Source: Escallonia rubra
Lineage: Eukaryota; Streptophyta; Magnoliopsida; Escalloniales; Escalloniaceae
NCBI GenBank assembly: GCA_033065855.1
Contig: JAVXUO010000515.1
Span: 1-64,000 of the forward strand
Direction: 5' to 3'
Length of the DNA: 64,000 nucleotides
Shown: one piece after another, positions 36,587 through 48,531 of the stretch
Numbering within the stretch: position 1 is the stretch's first letter
How the letters are laid out: the number at the start of each line of letters is the position of its first letter
Translations under genes and position numbers: made by a program
Notes under the pieces: model-generated
The model's input: only the letters and a program-made list of their open reading frames with translations
The model's database searches: none
What the model was told of the DNA's origin: nothing

Positions 36587-38942
36587 GATGCCAAGGAAAG
36601 TGGGTTCGTACCTACGTGGAGGTGCCACAAAGGCTGCAGTCCGAGTCAGCTTCCAAGTATGCAAAGTGAGAGACGGTGAGGGCGGAGTAAGGACAGAGAG
36701 CAAGGCTTCCCAAACAGGTCGTGAGGAGTGTCAGTGCTGCGAAGACAAGGCTGAGACGAACAGGGCCGGCAGTCGATAGTCCAAGTCAAGGTCCGAGTCG
36801 GGGTCCAATGTTACGGTCCAAAGTTATGTCCAATTTGTGTTTCTCTTTCTAGAATCCAGGAGCTCCCAAATTCTAGAGTGAGAAAGTGATTTTGTAAGAA
36901 ATGAACAAGAAGTCCCTTTTTGAGTCATAAAGTCCACTATTTATAGGAAACAGTGTGCCTGTGTCATCAAGTGCCACATGTCGTCCCCTGGGAGTGACAC
37001 GTCACTAGGTGGGTCCCAAAATACCGGTTCTCTGTCGGACTGCCGGCTCCCAAATTCGCACTGCCTTGTCCCACACAGCATCTCTCTACCTGTCTGAGAA
37101 GACTGACCACACCGCGGTAGCATGATCAGAGTAAGCATGTTGCCCCAGCCACAGGTCCAAGCCCTTACTGAATCCCATAAGGTGCGTCAAGAGACGCATA
37201 GAGAACCTGAAAGCGGTAAGCGTTGCCCCTGTAGCCAACTGCCAGACAGACTAGGCGCGATGCCCTCCAAAGACCTGCTCATGTCCCAGAGTGACCCAGG
37301 GGTCATCGTCCTGGGGGCGCCGACAATCACCGGTAACATGAGTGGACATGGTCGCAGCTCAGTGCCTAGTGTCATGCAAGTCACCCCAGACGGTGATAGC
37401 TTTGTGGTAACGAGCCTATCCCGCTGCGAAGGGTCCTCGTGCCGGAGCACTACGAGCGGAGCCCCCCGGAATAAAGACGGCGATGGCTTTGTGGTAACGA
37501 GCCCATCCCGCTGCGGAGGGTCCTCGTGCGAGAGCACTGCGAGCGGAGCCCCCCGGAATGAAAACGGCGATGACTTTGTGGTAACGAGCCCATCCCGTTG
37601 TAAGGGGTCCTCGTGCCGGAGCACTACGAACGGAGCCCCCCCGGAAGCATGTAATATGATTGTGGCGCACAGGCGCGGTGCCTACAGCACGAGACATTGA
37701 TTGTGGCGCATGGGCGCGGTGCCTAAAGCACAAGACATTGATTGTGGTGCACGGGCGTGGCGACGAACGTCGCAGAGACAGTACCTAGTGTCGGGGGCAC
37801 ATGTTACGAAAATGGCGCATGGGCGCGGTGATGAGCGTAGCGGAACAATACCTGGTGCCGGGGCACATGTGATGAAAGTGGCGCACGGACGCGGCGACGA
37901 ACGTCACGAAACAATACTCGGTGCCGGGGGCACATATCATGAAAATGGCGCACGGGCGCGGCGACAAGCGTCGCGGAACAATACTCGGTGTCGAGGGCAC
38001 GTATCATGAAAATGGCGCACGGGCGCAGCGACAAGCGTCGCGGAACAATACTCGGTGTCGGGGGCACATATCATGAAAATGGCGCACGGGGGCGGCGACA
38101 AGCGTCGCGGAACAATACTCGGTGCCGGGGGCACGTATCATGAAAATGGCGTATGGGCGCGGCGACAATCGTCGTGAGGTTGATGTACGAACGTCCGTAA
38201 ACATCGCGGAGGTGCAAAGACTTGAGAAAACAAGTGCGCGCGAGAGGGAGGCCATAGGCCAAAAATGGGGGGAAGGCCACGGCCAAAGCCCCTGGGAGGC
38301 CGAGGTAGACCCTAAGGGTGGCCAAGGCCAAATGGCCAACTCCCATGAAGGGAGCCCAAGGCCACTCCCCCTTTAGGCGAACTTCGGACGCGCCATCGGT
38401 AGGTATCTGATGGGCAATGACGAATCCGGAAGTTGCGTTATGACGAGCGTGTTGCTGTGAATCATACCCACGTGACGAACAAGGCACCAAAGTCACATAT
38501 GAAGCGTACGAAGTGAAAAAAAAAGTGCGAAAAGAACTTTGCGCGAAGGGGTGAACAACCGGGGGAAAATGGCCGAGGCCAACCCCCCATGGAGGCCGAG
38601 GCCGACCCCCTAGGCATGGGGGAGGCCAAGGCCGACCCCATGGGTTTGGCCAAGGCCTTTGCCCCTTGACCCCGTCGCTCCGATTGCGCCGTCGGTCGAC
38701 ATTTTTGGTAAAAAGGTGTTCGGGTGGTCTCGGCGTGACAATCGTGCTAGCGTGAGTGACGTTGACGTAAAATAATTGGTGACTAAGTCGCGCGCGAAGC
38801 GAAAAATACATGTGACTTGGGCGTGCGCGCACTCACCGGTTCGATGCGTTGAAAAATTGACCGTTGACGTGTTTGTGCGAAGCGGGACCCCTAGTGGGCC
38901 ATTGGGTCCAACCAAGATAGGTTGGGAACAAACCCCAACCCA
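36587..38942 (+). repeat. GC-rich tandem-array element, copy 2 (possible long LTR)
   Basis: It begins TGATGCCAAGGAAAGTGGG and shares several blocks with 10235-12332. A TATTTATAGG box lies at about 36949. Three arrays follow: about three 90-bp units (37375-37650, with GTGGTAACGAGCC); about three 45-bp units (37660-37755); and about six 67-bp units (37790-38160, with GGCGACAAGCGTCGCGGAAC). Then come GGCCAAGGCC-type palindromic stretches to about 38670. If it ends CCCCAACCCA at 38942, it has TG...CA ends, and CGGCGCCGGAAAAAAC beyond resembles a primer-binding site. That reading is inference. The open frames inside are repetitive. Confidence 0.5.
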
Positions 38943-40039
38943 TTATCGGCGCCGGAAAAAACAAGGAAAAACAATCGGATCGATAGCAATCCGGCAACAA
39001 CGCTGTCCAACTCACCTTCGCCGCCAAGATCCCTCAAGACCCTTAACTATACATCAACTAGACTACCTCATCACCACCACCGAAAAACCGGCAGTGACGA
39101 CGGAAACGGAGAAGATTTGAGCTGTAGCAGAAAGCGAGAGATTTTCGCTATTTTCGCTCTCTCGAAGAGAGCTCGCCTAGGCAGGTGTATTTTCAAGCAA
39201 TAAAATTGAATTAAAGATACTTTACAGGAAAATTTAAATGATTTGATTTGAACTACACTCAAACCTACATCCACCCATTCGAGGAGTTCCTTGAAAAGCC
39301 TTAGAAACAACTAGTATGATCTACCTTTAGGTCAAGACCTAAGTTGTACTCATCAATCGAAGCATCAAAGCAAGACTGATTAAATAAAATAACCAAAGAT
39401 CAAACCAAGACTAGTTGTAATAAAATAACAAAATTGCACTTCAAAGTAACCCAAGTTATGCATTTTTCATATTCTTCAACATTGTACTTTATGAAGCTTT
39501 TGTTAGCTTGTTCATGGGGTATTTTAAACTCATTTGATTCCATTACACATTTTCAAGTTCTTGAATGTGTTTTCATTAGTTTTATGTATAAACCTAAGAA
39601 GTAGCCAGTCGAAGCACATATTAGAAGCCAATCAATGCGCCCATATCATGTAAGCTTGATGAAAGCTTAAAATTTCCAACCTCCTGCCTAACAGTGTCTG
39701 TTTCTCCCCCCTAACAAAAAGCAAAATTACTTTGCACATAATACAAATTCAAAACTGAGTTGGCCCACTAGCGCATTTCTTCGCCAAAACAAAATGCTTC
39801 ATACCAAAGGAGGAGCACAGGTAGACCAAAAATAACAACAAATAGAGGAACAATGTAGTAGAACAGCCTACCGCTCTCTAAATGGAAGAAAAACAACTAC
39901 TCTTGTCTAGAGACATGAGCAACAAGACAACTAGACAAGCAACAAAAGCCACGAAGGGAAGTTGGGCATGGCAGAGCATTTTCAAAACTGAGAACATTCA
40001 GTAACTTAGAATTAACCCATTTTCTTGCTAATATTTCTT
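38943..40039. other. Possible retroelement internal start, then unassigned AT-rich sequence
   Basis: Up to about 39200 the sequence is coding-like in composition but matches nothing I recognise; the frame at 38776-39120 has no domain. From 39200 to 40039 it is AT-rich with no feature supported. Confidence 0.3.
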
Positions 40040-40430
40040 TCAAATGTTCGGGTCGTGTTCTTTAATGATTGACGTCAAGTAAACCCCAACAAGAGTTCCA
40101 CAAATGTCGCAACAGCTATTGTACTGTTCAGGGTGTTTGCGAAGATGGCTAGCACAGAAAACACTACAGTCAATCAGGGGTTGCTTGTGTTCTAACAAAG
40201 CAGAGTTGGAGGATCTCTCCTCGGTGGCTGCAAATTCAAGATAGTAATGAATTTCCTCCTTATCTAGAAAGTGAAAGATGCAGATGAGGAATGGTTGGAA
40301 ATAGGAATCCTAGACCGGGAACCCTAGATCATCCCAACACAAGAGGATTGGAAATAAGAAATAGAATTCTCACCAGCTTTCGGGCCATCACAAACTGTTC
40401 GTTGATTCGATAAATGATGATCTTCATTGT
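40040..40430 (-). CDS. Two C-terminal exons of an unrecognised Cys-rich protein
   Basis: Minus-strand exons 40430-40374 and 40263-40040 are joined by a GTGAGA...TTTCTAG intron with matching phase (a Gly/Ala-type codon becomes Asp across the junction). They give about 93 residues to a TGA. The product includes DKEEIHYYLEFAATEE and then CSVFCASHLRKHPEQYNSCC followed by DICG, a Cys/His pattern suggestive of metal binding. An acceptor (CTGTAG) opens the first exon, so the N-terminus lies upstream, toward or within the ATP synthase gene. No start was found. It could be a gene remnant, or the end of an alternative transcript from the gamma-subunit locus. The family was not recognised. Confidence 0.4.
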
Positions 40431-40706
40431 CTACAGTGAGATACCTTCCGCACATGTAATCTACTCTCTACAAATTTCTGGTGTACAAACACACAATTAA
40501 GATAAATCTTTGCAATAAAACAGGGGAAATCCAGAAAAACTGGAAACAAAATAATGATTCTTCCAGGAGACGAGTTGACCAAGGGAGATTATTTGAGTAA
40601 CTGAACAAAATACACTGAGAAAGTAGCACCGCGTTGTACTAAAAAAAGCCTCAAAGAATGTTTTTATTTCGTCACCGTCAGACATGAGTAGCAGAAAGTT
40701 TTCCGA

Positions 40707-43700
40707 TTACCCCTCCAATGCTGATGCTCCGGATATAATCTCAATAAGTTCCGTTGTGATTGATGCTTGACGGGTTCTAATTACGACAATGAAAAAGGAT
40801 AATCAGGCACACATAAGGAAACATTAAAGATAATAGATAAGGGAAAGGATAAAATTCACCCAAAAAAGAACTAGTTCAATCCACCCTCTCATATGAACAG
40901 TGTAAGTTTCGAGTAAACTAGTCAACTTCAAAGTGGATTTATGGCTTCCCTGACATATGAACCTCCATGTTTTGATGGCAGATTTACTCTTTTCCTTGAT
41001 CAACAAGATTTTACTAAAGAAGGCACTATCATGAACAGAAGAAAAAAGAAATAAATGTGACGGCCGTTGGAGGAAAATTTGTGTTTAGCACAGTGGAGGG
41101 CAGGCAGAAGTAAGCTTGGCTTGAGATGAAGATCACATCTACAAAATCACACTTGAAGAATGAAACCGTGCTACAGTGCCATCAAGTTTCCAGAAATCCT
41201 GTTCAAAAATATGCTGTATAGGGCTTTGAATGATAGGGACCGTGCAGAGTACCTGCAGGATTTTCAGAGCCACAAAAACTGGAAAAATCTCCCTTTCTTT
41301 CATCCAGCCCTTACGGTATTTCTAGTTGAATTCTTCCTATAAACATATAACAGACCCCAGCCCTAGATTACTCGAGTGCCTACTATCGAAGTTTTCTACT
41401 AGCTGGTCCAAATCTAGGTAAGTGGCCAAAGATGCGGAGTCGATTAAATGCACCACATTCTGCATCATCCACAATACTGCAGAAGAAAATTGGATGAAAG
41501 CTCGCACGTTCACATGGTATGAGTACCTCAGTGGGTGTTACACACACACACACACAGAGAGAGAGAGACCTGTTATAGGTAAGTGTGAGACGATCAAGCA
41601 TCTCGCCAGCATTTCTACTGGAGCTATCCATGGCCGACATTCTTGCTCCTTGCTCACTGCAAGCATTCTCCAAAACCGCATTGAACATAACCTGAAGAAG
41701 CCATTAAAAGTTTATCATCAACCAAGGAACGTATTTGAAATCTATGAAAGTGGGCATGACTGCTAAGCAAACTAAGTCCAAAAATGTTAAGAGGATTGTT
41801 ATCTTTGACAGAATGGACAGGTTGCCTGTGCCATATTTAAGAGTTGCCAGAAACAAAATGATTTAGCAATCTCTCTAGGAATAACTAGTTATCTTCACGC
41901 CATACATTCTTTACAAAGCTCAAGCTAACTAAAGGAAGAAAGGAGTATAGCATCCACCAATAGGACCTACACAAGAAAACTGGAACTCTGTTAGATTCTG
42001 GAGAATTTCCGACTTCGTCTCACCGCCTTCGATTTCATAGGCATCGAGATCACCAAGCTTTCCCCCAGCTTCAGCTTCCCTCTCCACAACCTAAATGGGC
42101 ACGGGTGATTAGCAATTCGATAACCAGAAACCAACCTATACACAACGAGTTGAATCCAGTTACCTCTGGGGATAATATAGTGGCAGTTGTGGGCAGAAAT
42201 GAGACAACTGATTGGAACTTGTTGAAAACAACCCTCAATGCATCATACTCTACATTTTTTAAGATCTCATCTGCTAGCACAGAAACCTGGAAGGCGATGA
42301 TTTTACAAGGAAAAGAAAAGTCAAGTAAATATCTAACCAACGAACTGTGGTAGATTAATTAGGGCTCCATTACAAATTGCTATTCTATTCAGTAATTTCA
42401 AAAAGAGATTTAGTCTACTAAGTACCTTGAAGTATGCCAAGGCTCTTGCAATGAATCAAAAAAAGACTTAATGTAGTGAGAAAATTAACACCGCGTGGAA
42501 TGACCAAAGAGAATCTAAAGAGACGTTAGTTTGTAACTTGCAAAGCCTCAATCATACTATAGGCTTCAGACTAGTAGAGAAAATTGAGAGATTAAAATAA
42601 CATACACCATCTCAAAATAAAATTTGCAGCAGTATATCAGGAATAAGTAGAACTCTCCTCCTTTATTCGTATCATTTGAGACTACATATACACAAAACTA
42701 CCTGAGTATAGTTCAAGAAATTCTTCTGCAGCTCAGTAATGGATAGCTCAATGAATTTTCTAGAGTCCCTTATCAGTTGGGCCTTTGCTTTTTCTCCCAA
42801 GATGACATATGTACTCTCTTTATCAGGACCTGTGTATTACAACAATCACCTCATACTCCAATCATAACTGATGATAAATGTTAAAACTACTGCAACATTG
42901 ACTGCAGGGTACCAGAAGTCAGCCTATACATAGCCCTGCTTATCTTGACAGATGTACTGTTGATTCCACCACAAAGACCTTTGTCTGAAGAGATTGTAAC
43001 AATGACATTCTTCTTGACGTCAACACCTAGTAAAGCGACAAAAACGCATAAGAAGCAAAGCTAGCAGCAGCAGAGAAAGAGAGAGCTAGGGATTAAATAT
43101 CATCTCTAGTATAGGCAACACAAGTGTGTACGTTATTTGTGTGTGGTGTACGCGTGTTTATGAAAATGCGCATGTATGTGCGCGCGCGTGTATTAGTGAA
43201 GATATGTCATTCCAGCTCAATGTTCAATTTGAGCACTTGAATAAATATTTCATACTTGTCAGTCAGCTGTGCTACATACATCTCAAAAAAATCAATTTAC
43301 ATACATATCTAAGTAGCATGGACATGGACACCGTGTCCGACACCGACATTGACAGTGACCAGACACCGAAATTTCCAAAATAACAAACTTTGGACACCAA
43401 AGGACACCACTAAATATTTATGTCGATATTATGCATAGGCGTGTTTGTATAAGTTTCTAGCACATTCCGCCCTCGTGAAGAAGTAAACACCAACTAATAA
43501 ACCACAAATTAGAGTCATGCTTGAAATCAAGTTACTTTAAATATTACAGTAGCACACGATCCCATAACAAGCAGCCAAAAGGAAAAGCGGACCTCCATCA
43601 TCAACATCTTCCTTGCTCACGCTTATCAATCGAGAGTTTCATCTTCTACGTTAGATTGCCTTCGTTGAAGAGCCCTATCTCCCTCTTAGTTAGGCGTAAG

Positions 43701-46700
43701 TCAATTGGAATACAATCTACCATTGGGGTTTTCCCTACTCTTCCAATTTTTAATACAACCCCAACTTTCCCTAACGTTCCATCACGACCCTCAATTTAAG
43801 TTTAAAAATTTGCCGTTTTGCCCTTAGTTGCAGGAAACTCCTAATATGGTGACGTTTCTCTCTCGGAAACTCGCTTTTGCGATCCCAAGTTAGGAGCTCC
43901 ATGGGATCTCGTCCCAAGCTAATATGGGAACTCGATCCCGTTAGCTGGATAGAGATGCATGGAACAAGTGAGAGAATACCTGAAAATCAAACCTTTTTCA
44001 ACTCAATTCCTTGTTTTCTCTTCTTCAAGTCCTTAAAACCTCCTTGTCTGTTGTTACTGGCTATGTAAACTATACTAAACAAATGATAATACTCTTCACG
44101 CATTTATTTATTCAAGCCGCTCCCAACCTCAGATTCTTCCTGGTGCTTACGCTCCCCCGCCCCTGTTCCCGCTCCCGCCCCCGCTTTGTGCAACTAAGGT
44201 TTTGCCCATAGGTGTAAGACACTCCTGGAAAAGGTGTAGGACACTTATACATACGGTGTTCATCACGGTGTCCGATAATGAAAAATAAATAAATGAATAA
44301 TATCCGGACACCACAAAGAGGTGTCCGGGACATGTCTGGAGGTGTTCGAGGGGTGTCCGGGTGTCGGTAGGTGCCGAACACGATATCTGGACCCAGAAGA
44401 GGTCTCTATACATACATACATACATATATATACATACATACATATATATATGTGTGTGTGTGTGTGTGTACATATATACATATACACACACACACCACAT
44501 ATATATATATATATATATGTGTGTATTTATATGTACGCGGGCGCACAAAGATAATCCATATACTCGTAGGCTGAAATTGCAGTTGTGGAAGAAAAAAGAA
44601 AAGCAGTCAATCATTAGTTTCTACTTTCAACCTCGCAGACAGTATCAAGTACCGACTATTAGGAAACAAAGTAATTTTTTCATTTTCTTTTGCCACAACC
44701 TAAGACACCAAATCCTTCTAAAGTGCCCAATGGTCCGCTCTCAATCCTCGCACTTGCTCCCGTGACCGCTTCTGCAGTTTCACGCTGTCACTATCAAATA
44801 GGTGTCGACTTTGCCGCTCTTGCGCTTACGCTCAGTGAACTGGTGGCGACTTGGGTCACAACAATAGCAAGCTAATACCCCCTAGTATCTAAAAAGGGCC
44901 AAACCATGGAGCCTATCCTGCAGGTAACTTGATAAAAAAATAAAAAAAAACAGATACCAACTCCATCGGGGCCAACCCGCGTCCCTAGCTGGAGTCACCA
45001 AAGGACCACTTTGAGTCTGTCATGGATCCTGTATCAGGCCGCAGGGTGCAAGTCCTGAGTCCAGGTCTGCTATCTTCAATAGACTTTGGGGAACCTAACC
45101 AGAAGATATGCGTCTTCTGTTTTTTTTTTCCTGCTGTATCATGCGCCAAGTGCAAAAGTTTGCTATCTGATGTAGATTTGCAAAACAATACTGATCTTTC
45201 TTGTTTGTTAATTTTACGCTTACTACGCTCGGCTTAATACTTCCACAGGGTTAGACGTGAAAAATCTGAAAGTAGGACAAGTGTTGAATAGCCGAAGGCA
45301 TGCTTATAGCAGTCAAAATTAACAGAGTACCAACAGAAACATCAACCATGAAAGTAGAAGATTAGGAATGACTAACTGCAGAAATCACCCTCTACTGCGG
45401 AAAGATCACAAAAACCAGCCTCGAACTAGATTAAAAGTAATATCACCCCCCTGAAACGATGGCATTACAACCGTGTACAAAAAATTGCTTTGCAACTAAA
45501 GCTAAAGTTAGGAGAGGGATTTTGCTGTTGATTTAGTTTGAGGTAGTGTTTTGCGATCCTTCGAAAGTTAGAGGAGATTTCAGAGTTGAACCAATAGCTA
45601 GGTTTTACGGACAAAACTGAAAATTTTCATGTCAAACTGAGTATTTAAATAGTAAATCAAGAAAACCAAATTCAAATGAACTTCACAGCTGCAGATGAAT
45701 GGTAGAGGTTATAACATACTAGGAGTGTCGCCAAGAAGAGCGGTGAATGGCTGCCATAGGCCACGAGAATTTTCAGCTCTAACTTGAATAGCCCGCAACT
45801 TTGATGCTGCAACCATCTTCATTGCCTTTGTAATTTTCTGGATGCTTTTAACACTCTTCATGCGATTTCGGACTGCACAGATACGTTTAGCACCACATAA
45901 CAAACAGAACATACAAGAAAGAGTAATTGAAGTGAAAAGGCAGAAAGAGCGTGACCCAAGTATATCAAAACACAAACAGGCAGCTACTAAACAGCAACAC
46001 ACTCTTACCGATTTGAGTTGAAATGCCCCGAACTCCCAAAGACATCTGTTCCCTGCTCACTCAAATCTAACTTAGTTAGTGAGCTGTAAATGTAGGATAA
46101 AGAATCATAACCAAAGTTAAAAAACGCCAAGTATAAAAAAGAAAGGAAGCCCAAATGCAATGAAATCATGAACAGAACGTTTTAATGGCACCAAGCTTCA
46201 GGAACTCCTCAAAACATAAATCCAGATGTAACAATATAAAGAAGAGCATGTAATGTAAATGAACTGCCCACACTCTAACTGTGACAAGCCAAAACTTATA
46301 AATTGGTGGTATTTTAGCACTGTGCATGTATATGACATCAGGCAGTCAACTTTAGTTAGGCTCTAACCTTCGGAACATGGCAATGTACTGACTATATGGC
46401 TTGGCAACTCAACGAACATGGGACATCATTACGATCGAACCACGTAAAAAGGTAATATGTGAAGGTAAAAATCATGTCTTAAGAAAGTACTAAAACAAAT
46501 TTTGAACTGGGGAAATACGTGTAATCCCATCCCTGCAACTCATGGTTTCAGTTCAGCAAGGCTTTGAATGGTCATAAAACTTCACCAATTCTTTCTAATA
46601 CAACAACAACAAGGTCCCGTTTAGTTTGCCACTCATATGAATTGAAGCAAGTGATCCACTCCAATCAAATTTCAACCAACAATCGTAGCATTATAATGGG

Positions 46701-48351
46701 GCACAATGCTTCATAACGAGATACCTTATATACTATATACGAGTGCGTTCGTGAGTGTTATTGTATACTTCCAGTACAACGGTTGTACATACATGCACAA
46801 GTCTACATACATATTGCCTATTGTCTAGGGCAATCAAATTAAAACAAACGACAGTAGCATTATTACTTCATAACCAAATACACACGTGTGTGAGTGTGTG
46901 TATTCCCAGATCAACGGTTGTAGATACATGCACAAGTCTACATATATATTGCCTATTGTCCAGGGCCAATGCAGCTCATCACTTCCAGGGAACACCAAAG
47001 TGAACCCCTATTAACTGCATATTTACTATCAACTTTCAGGGAAAATGAACAATGATTTTCAATTGTAACATTAAGAAACACTGCTCCGCTTCATTAATTT
47101 CAACTCCAAAAAAATGTTAAAGAAAGAAATCAAGACAACCATGAGCACCCTATAGTCACCAAAATTCCCACCACAAACTCATCCAGCATTTAACCATTTC
47201 CAACATGTAGGTTAACAAACCAAGACCATTTTCCTTATTACTATCTACACACAATCAATTATACACCAATTTTTTATAATCAGACACTTTCCTTCAACAA
47301 ACCATGGCCCCACATCATCAGTTCATATTTCCACTCAGTATATCCTACAGAGGATAGACAATTTGAGTGAACAGGCTATAAAAAAGGTTTTAGGACCATC
47401 GGATAGCATGTAACGAGTCGAATCCTCTTAACAAATCCGTAATACAACACGTTATGTAACAACTGTTCCAATCAAGAAAATTTACCTAGAGAGGTAACAG
47501 GCAACAGTCAAAGAGGCTACGCCCATAAAATAATATCACATCGATCTTGGTCAACTAATGAAATACACCAAAAAACTGAACCATAAATGGAAAACAAACA
47601 TAATAATTAAAAAAAAAAGAGCATTCCATCCGCGAATAGAACGAGACTAATTGATAACCACAATAAAATGCACGCCATTTAAGATATAAAAAATGCAATA
47701 ATTTTGTTCACTGAATGAGAACTACCGATTATAACCAGGATTTAAGCAAAACAAGCTACAAAAATAAACAGATATTGAATAGAGGAATGCAAAAAAAGAA
47801 CGATGACGATAAAATGCACGTATAACACCCCTCTACAATAAACAGATATTGTTCACAGAACGAGAAACACCGTTTGATACCCAAATTAAAAGTAACAGAA
47901 TTGCATATAGAATTTGGAAAAATGAGCTACGCGAAAAATGGGCATTTATTGTTCACAGAAAAGAAACACCGATTGATATCCAAATCAAAAGTAACAGAAT
48001 CGCAGATAGAAATTGAGAGAATGAGGTGCAAAATAGATAGATACATAGTAAAATGAGGTGCAAAATAGACAGATAGAAATTGAGAAAATGAGGTGCAAAA
48101 TAGACAGATACATAGTAAAATGCACAAATATTGGTCGCAAAATGAGAAACACCGACAAAATTCAGCATCTAAGCAAAATGAGCTACGCAATAGAGAGATA
48201 TCCTATCGATGAGCAGAAAAATGCAGCGAAAAACGCGGAGAGAAGGTGGATCGTACTCGGAAGGGGCGAGGGAGGACCGGAGGACGTTGATTGGGTTCGG
48301 GGAGGTGAGAGCGAAGCGCTTTCCCTCTCTCCTGAGTGCGGCCATCGCCAT
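40707..48351 (-). CDS. ATPC: ATP synthase subunit gamma, mitochondrial (F1 rotor)
   Basis: Gamma is the central shaft of F1-ATPase that couples proton-driven rotation to ATP synthesis. Nine coding exons join in phase: 48351-48257, 46052-46009, 45872-45720, 43026-42913, 42829-42702, 42286-42164, 42090-41971, 41691-41570 and 40776-40707, giving 322 residues (Arabidopsis about 325). It starts [12 protein letters not shown], a mitochondrial presequence, up to about GISTQI. The conserved N-helix [19 protein letters not shown], the [10 protein letters not shown] motif and the C-helix [17 protein letters not shown] are all present. The plastid-type regulatory Cys insert is absent, so this is the mitochondrial form. 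Start: Met followed by the presequence; a longer upstream frame is leader. The first two introns exceed 2 kb. The donor after 41570 is directly continuous with a (CT)n(GT)n microsatellite. Confidence 0.95.
43309..44412. mobile_element. Decayed relative of the hAT-like intronic elements
   Basis: The left end CTAAGTAGCATGGACA resembles CTAGGTAGCACGGACAC at 3209, followed by the same GTGTCCGACACCGAC, AATTTCCAAAAT and TTTGGACACC order. The right side repeats GGTGTCCGGG motifs and AGAAGAGGTCTC, as at 4012-4036. The right end merges into a microsatellite, so its terminus and target duplication are not readable. It lies in the third intron of the ATP synthase gamma gene. Confidence 0.55.
44403..44556. 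repeat. Compound (TACA)n/(TA)n/(GT)n/(CA)n microsatellite
   Basis: Alternating CATA, TATA, TGTG and CACA tracts at the right end of the decayed TIR element. Translations of Tyr/Ile/His/Thr repeats in several frames are artefacts. Confidence 0.9.
46682..46970. repeat. Diverged tandem duplication in intron 1 of the gamma-subunit gene
   Basis: CAACGGTTGTACATACATGC (about 46779) and CAACGGTTGTAGATACATGC (about 46913) head two copies of a segment that also includes ACAAGTCTACATA and ATTGCCTATTGTC. The GTAGCATTA...CTTCATAAC part precedes each copy. Period is about 135 bp. Non-coding. Confidence 0.8.
47705..48195. repeat. Degenerate nested tandem repeats in intron 1 of the gamma-subunit gene
   Basis: Units of about 100 bp (TGTTCACAGAA.GAGAAACACCG.. 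then AAAAGTAACAGAAT) recur two to three times. An inner unit, GAGGTGCAAAATAGACAGAT, recurs about three times at 48023-48110. The stop-poor frames on both strands here are repeat artefacts. Confidence 0.75.
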
Positions 48352-48531
48352 TTTTGGAACCCTGGAGCTTTTCTTTCTTTCGCAGAGACTCGATCGGCGA
48401 ATTTTAGGGTTGTTCAAGCCGAACTGATGATGCCCCAAATGTGCTGTGATGTGCGAGTGACGCTTCCCAGATTCACAGTGATTTATGTGTTCGACACAGT
48501 CCCCTACTCGTGTAATTTTTCCAGGTTAATT
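48352..48531 (-). promoter_or_regulatory. 5' leader/proximal promoter of the ATP synthase gamma gene
   Basis: Immediately upstream of the start codon. It includes a minus-strand AACCCTAA motif (about 48404). The segment 48426-48531 is homologous to two pieces of the downstream repeat block (51135-51208 and 52247-52272), so a piece of the proximal promoter belongs to a duplicated sequence. No TATA box was assigned. Confidence 0.45.

Noticed and set aside
37122-38915. Long frames (up to 253 residues) in the 36.6-38.9 kb array
   Set aside because: Stop-poor because of GC-rich tandem units; the peptides are internally repetitive and unrelated to known domains.
40497-40685. Minus-strand frame beginning MSDGDEIKTFFEAFF just after the gamma stop
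   Set aside because: It lies in the expected 3'UTR of the gamma gene, and no phase-matched junction to the exon at 40430 could be shown.
44147-44765. Tyr/Ile/His/Thr-rich frames
   Set aside because: Translations of a TA/CA/CATA microsatellite.
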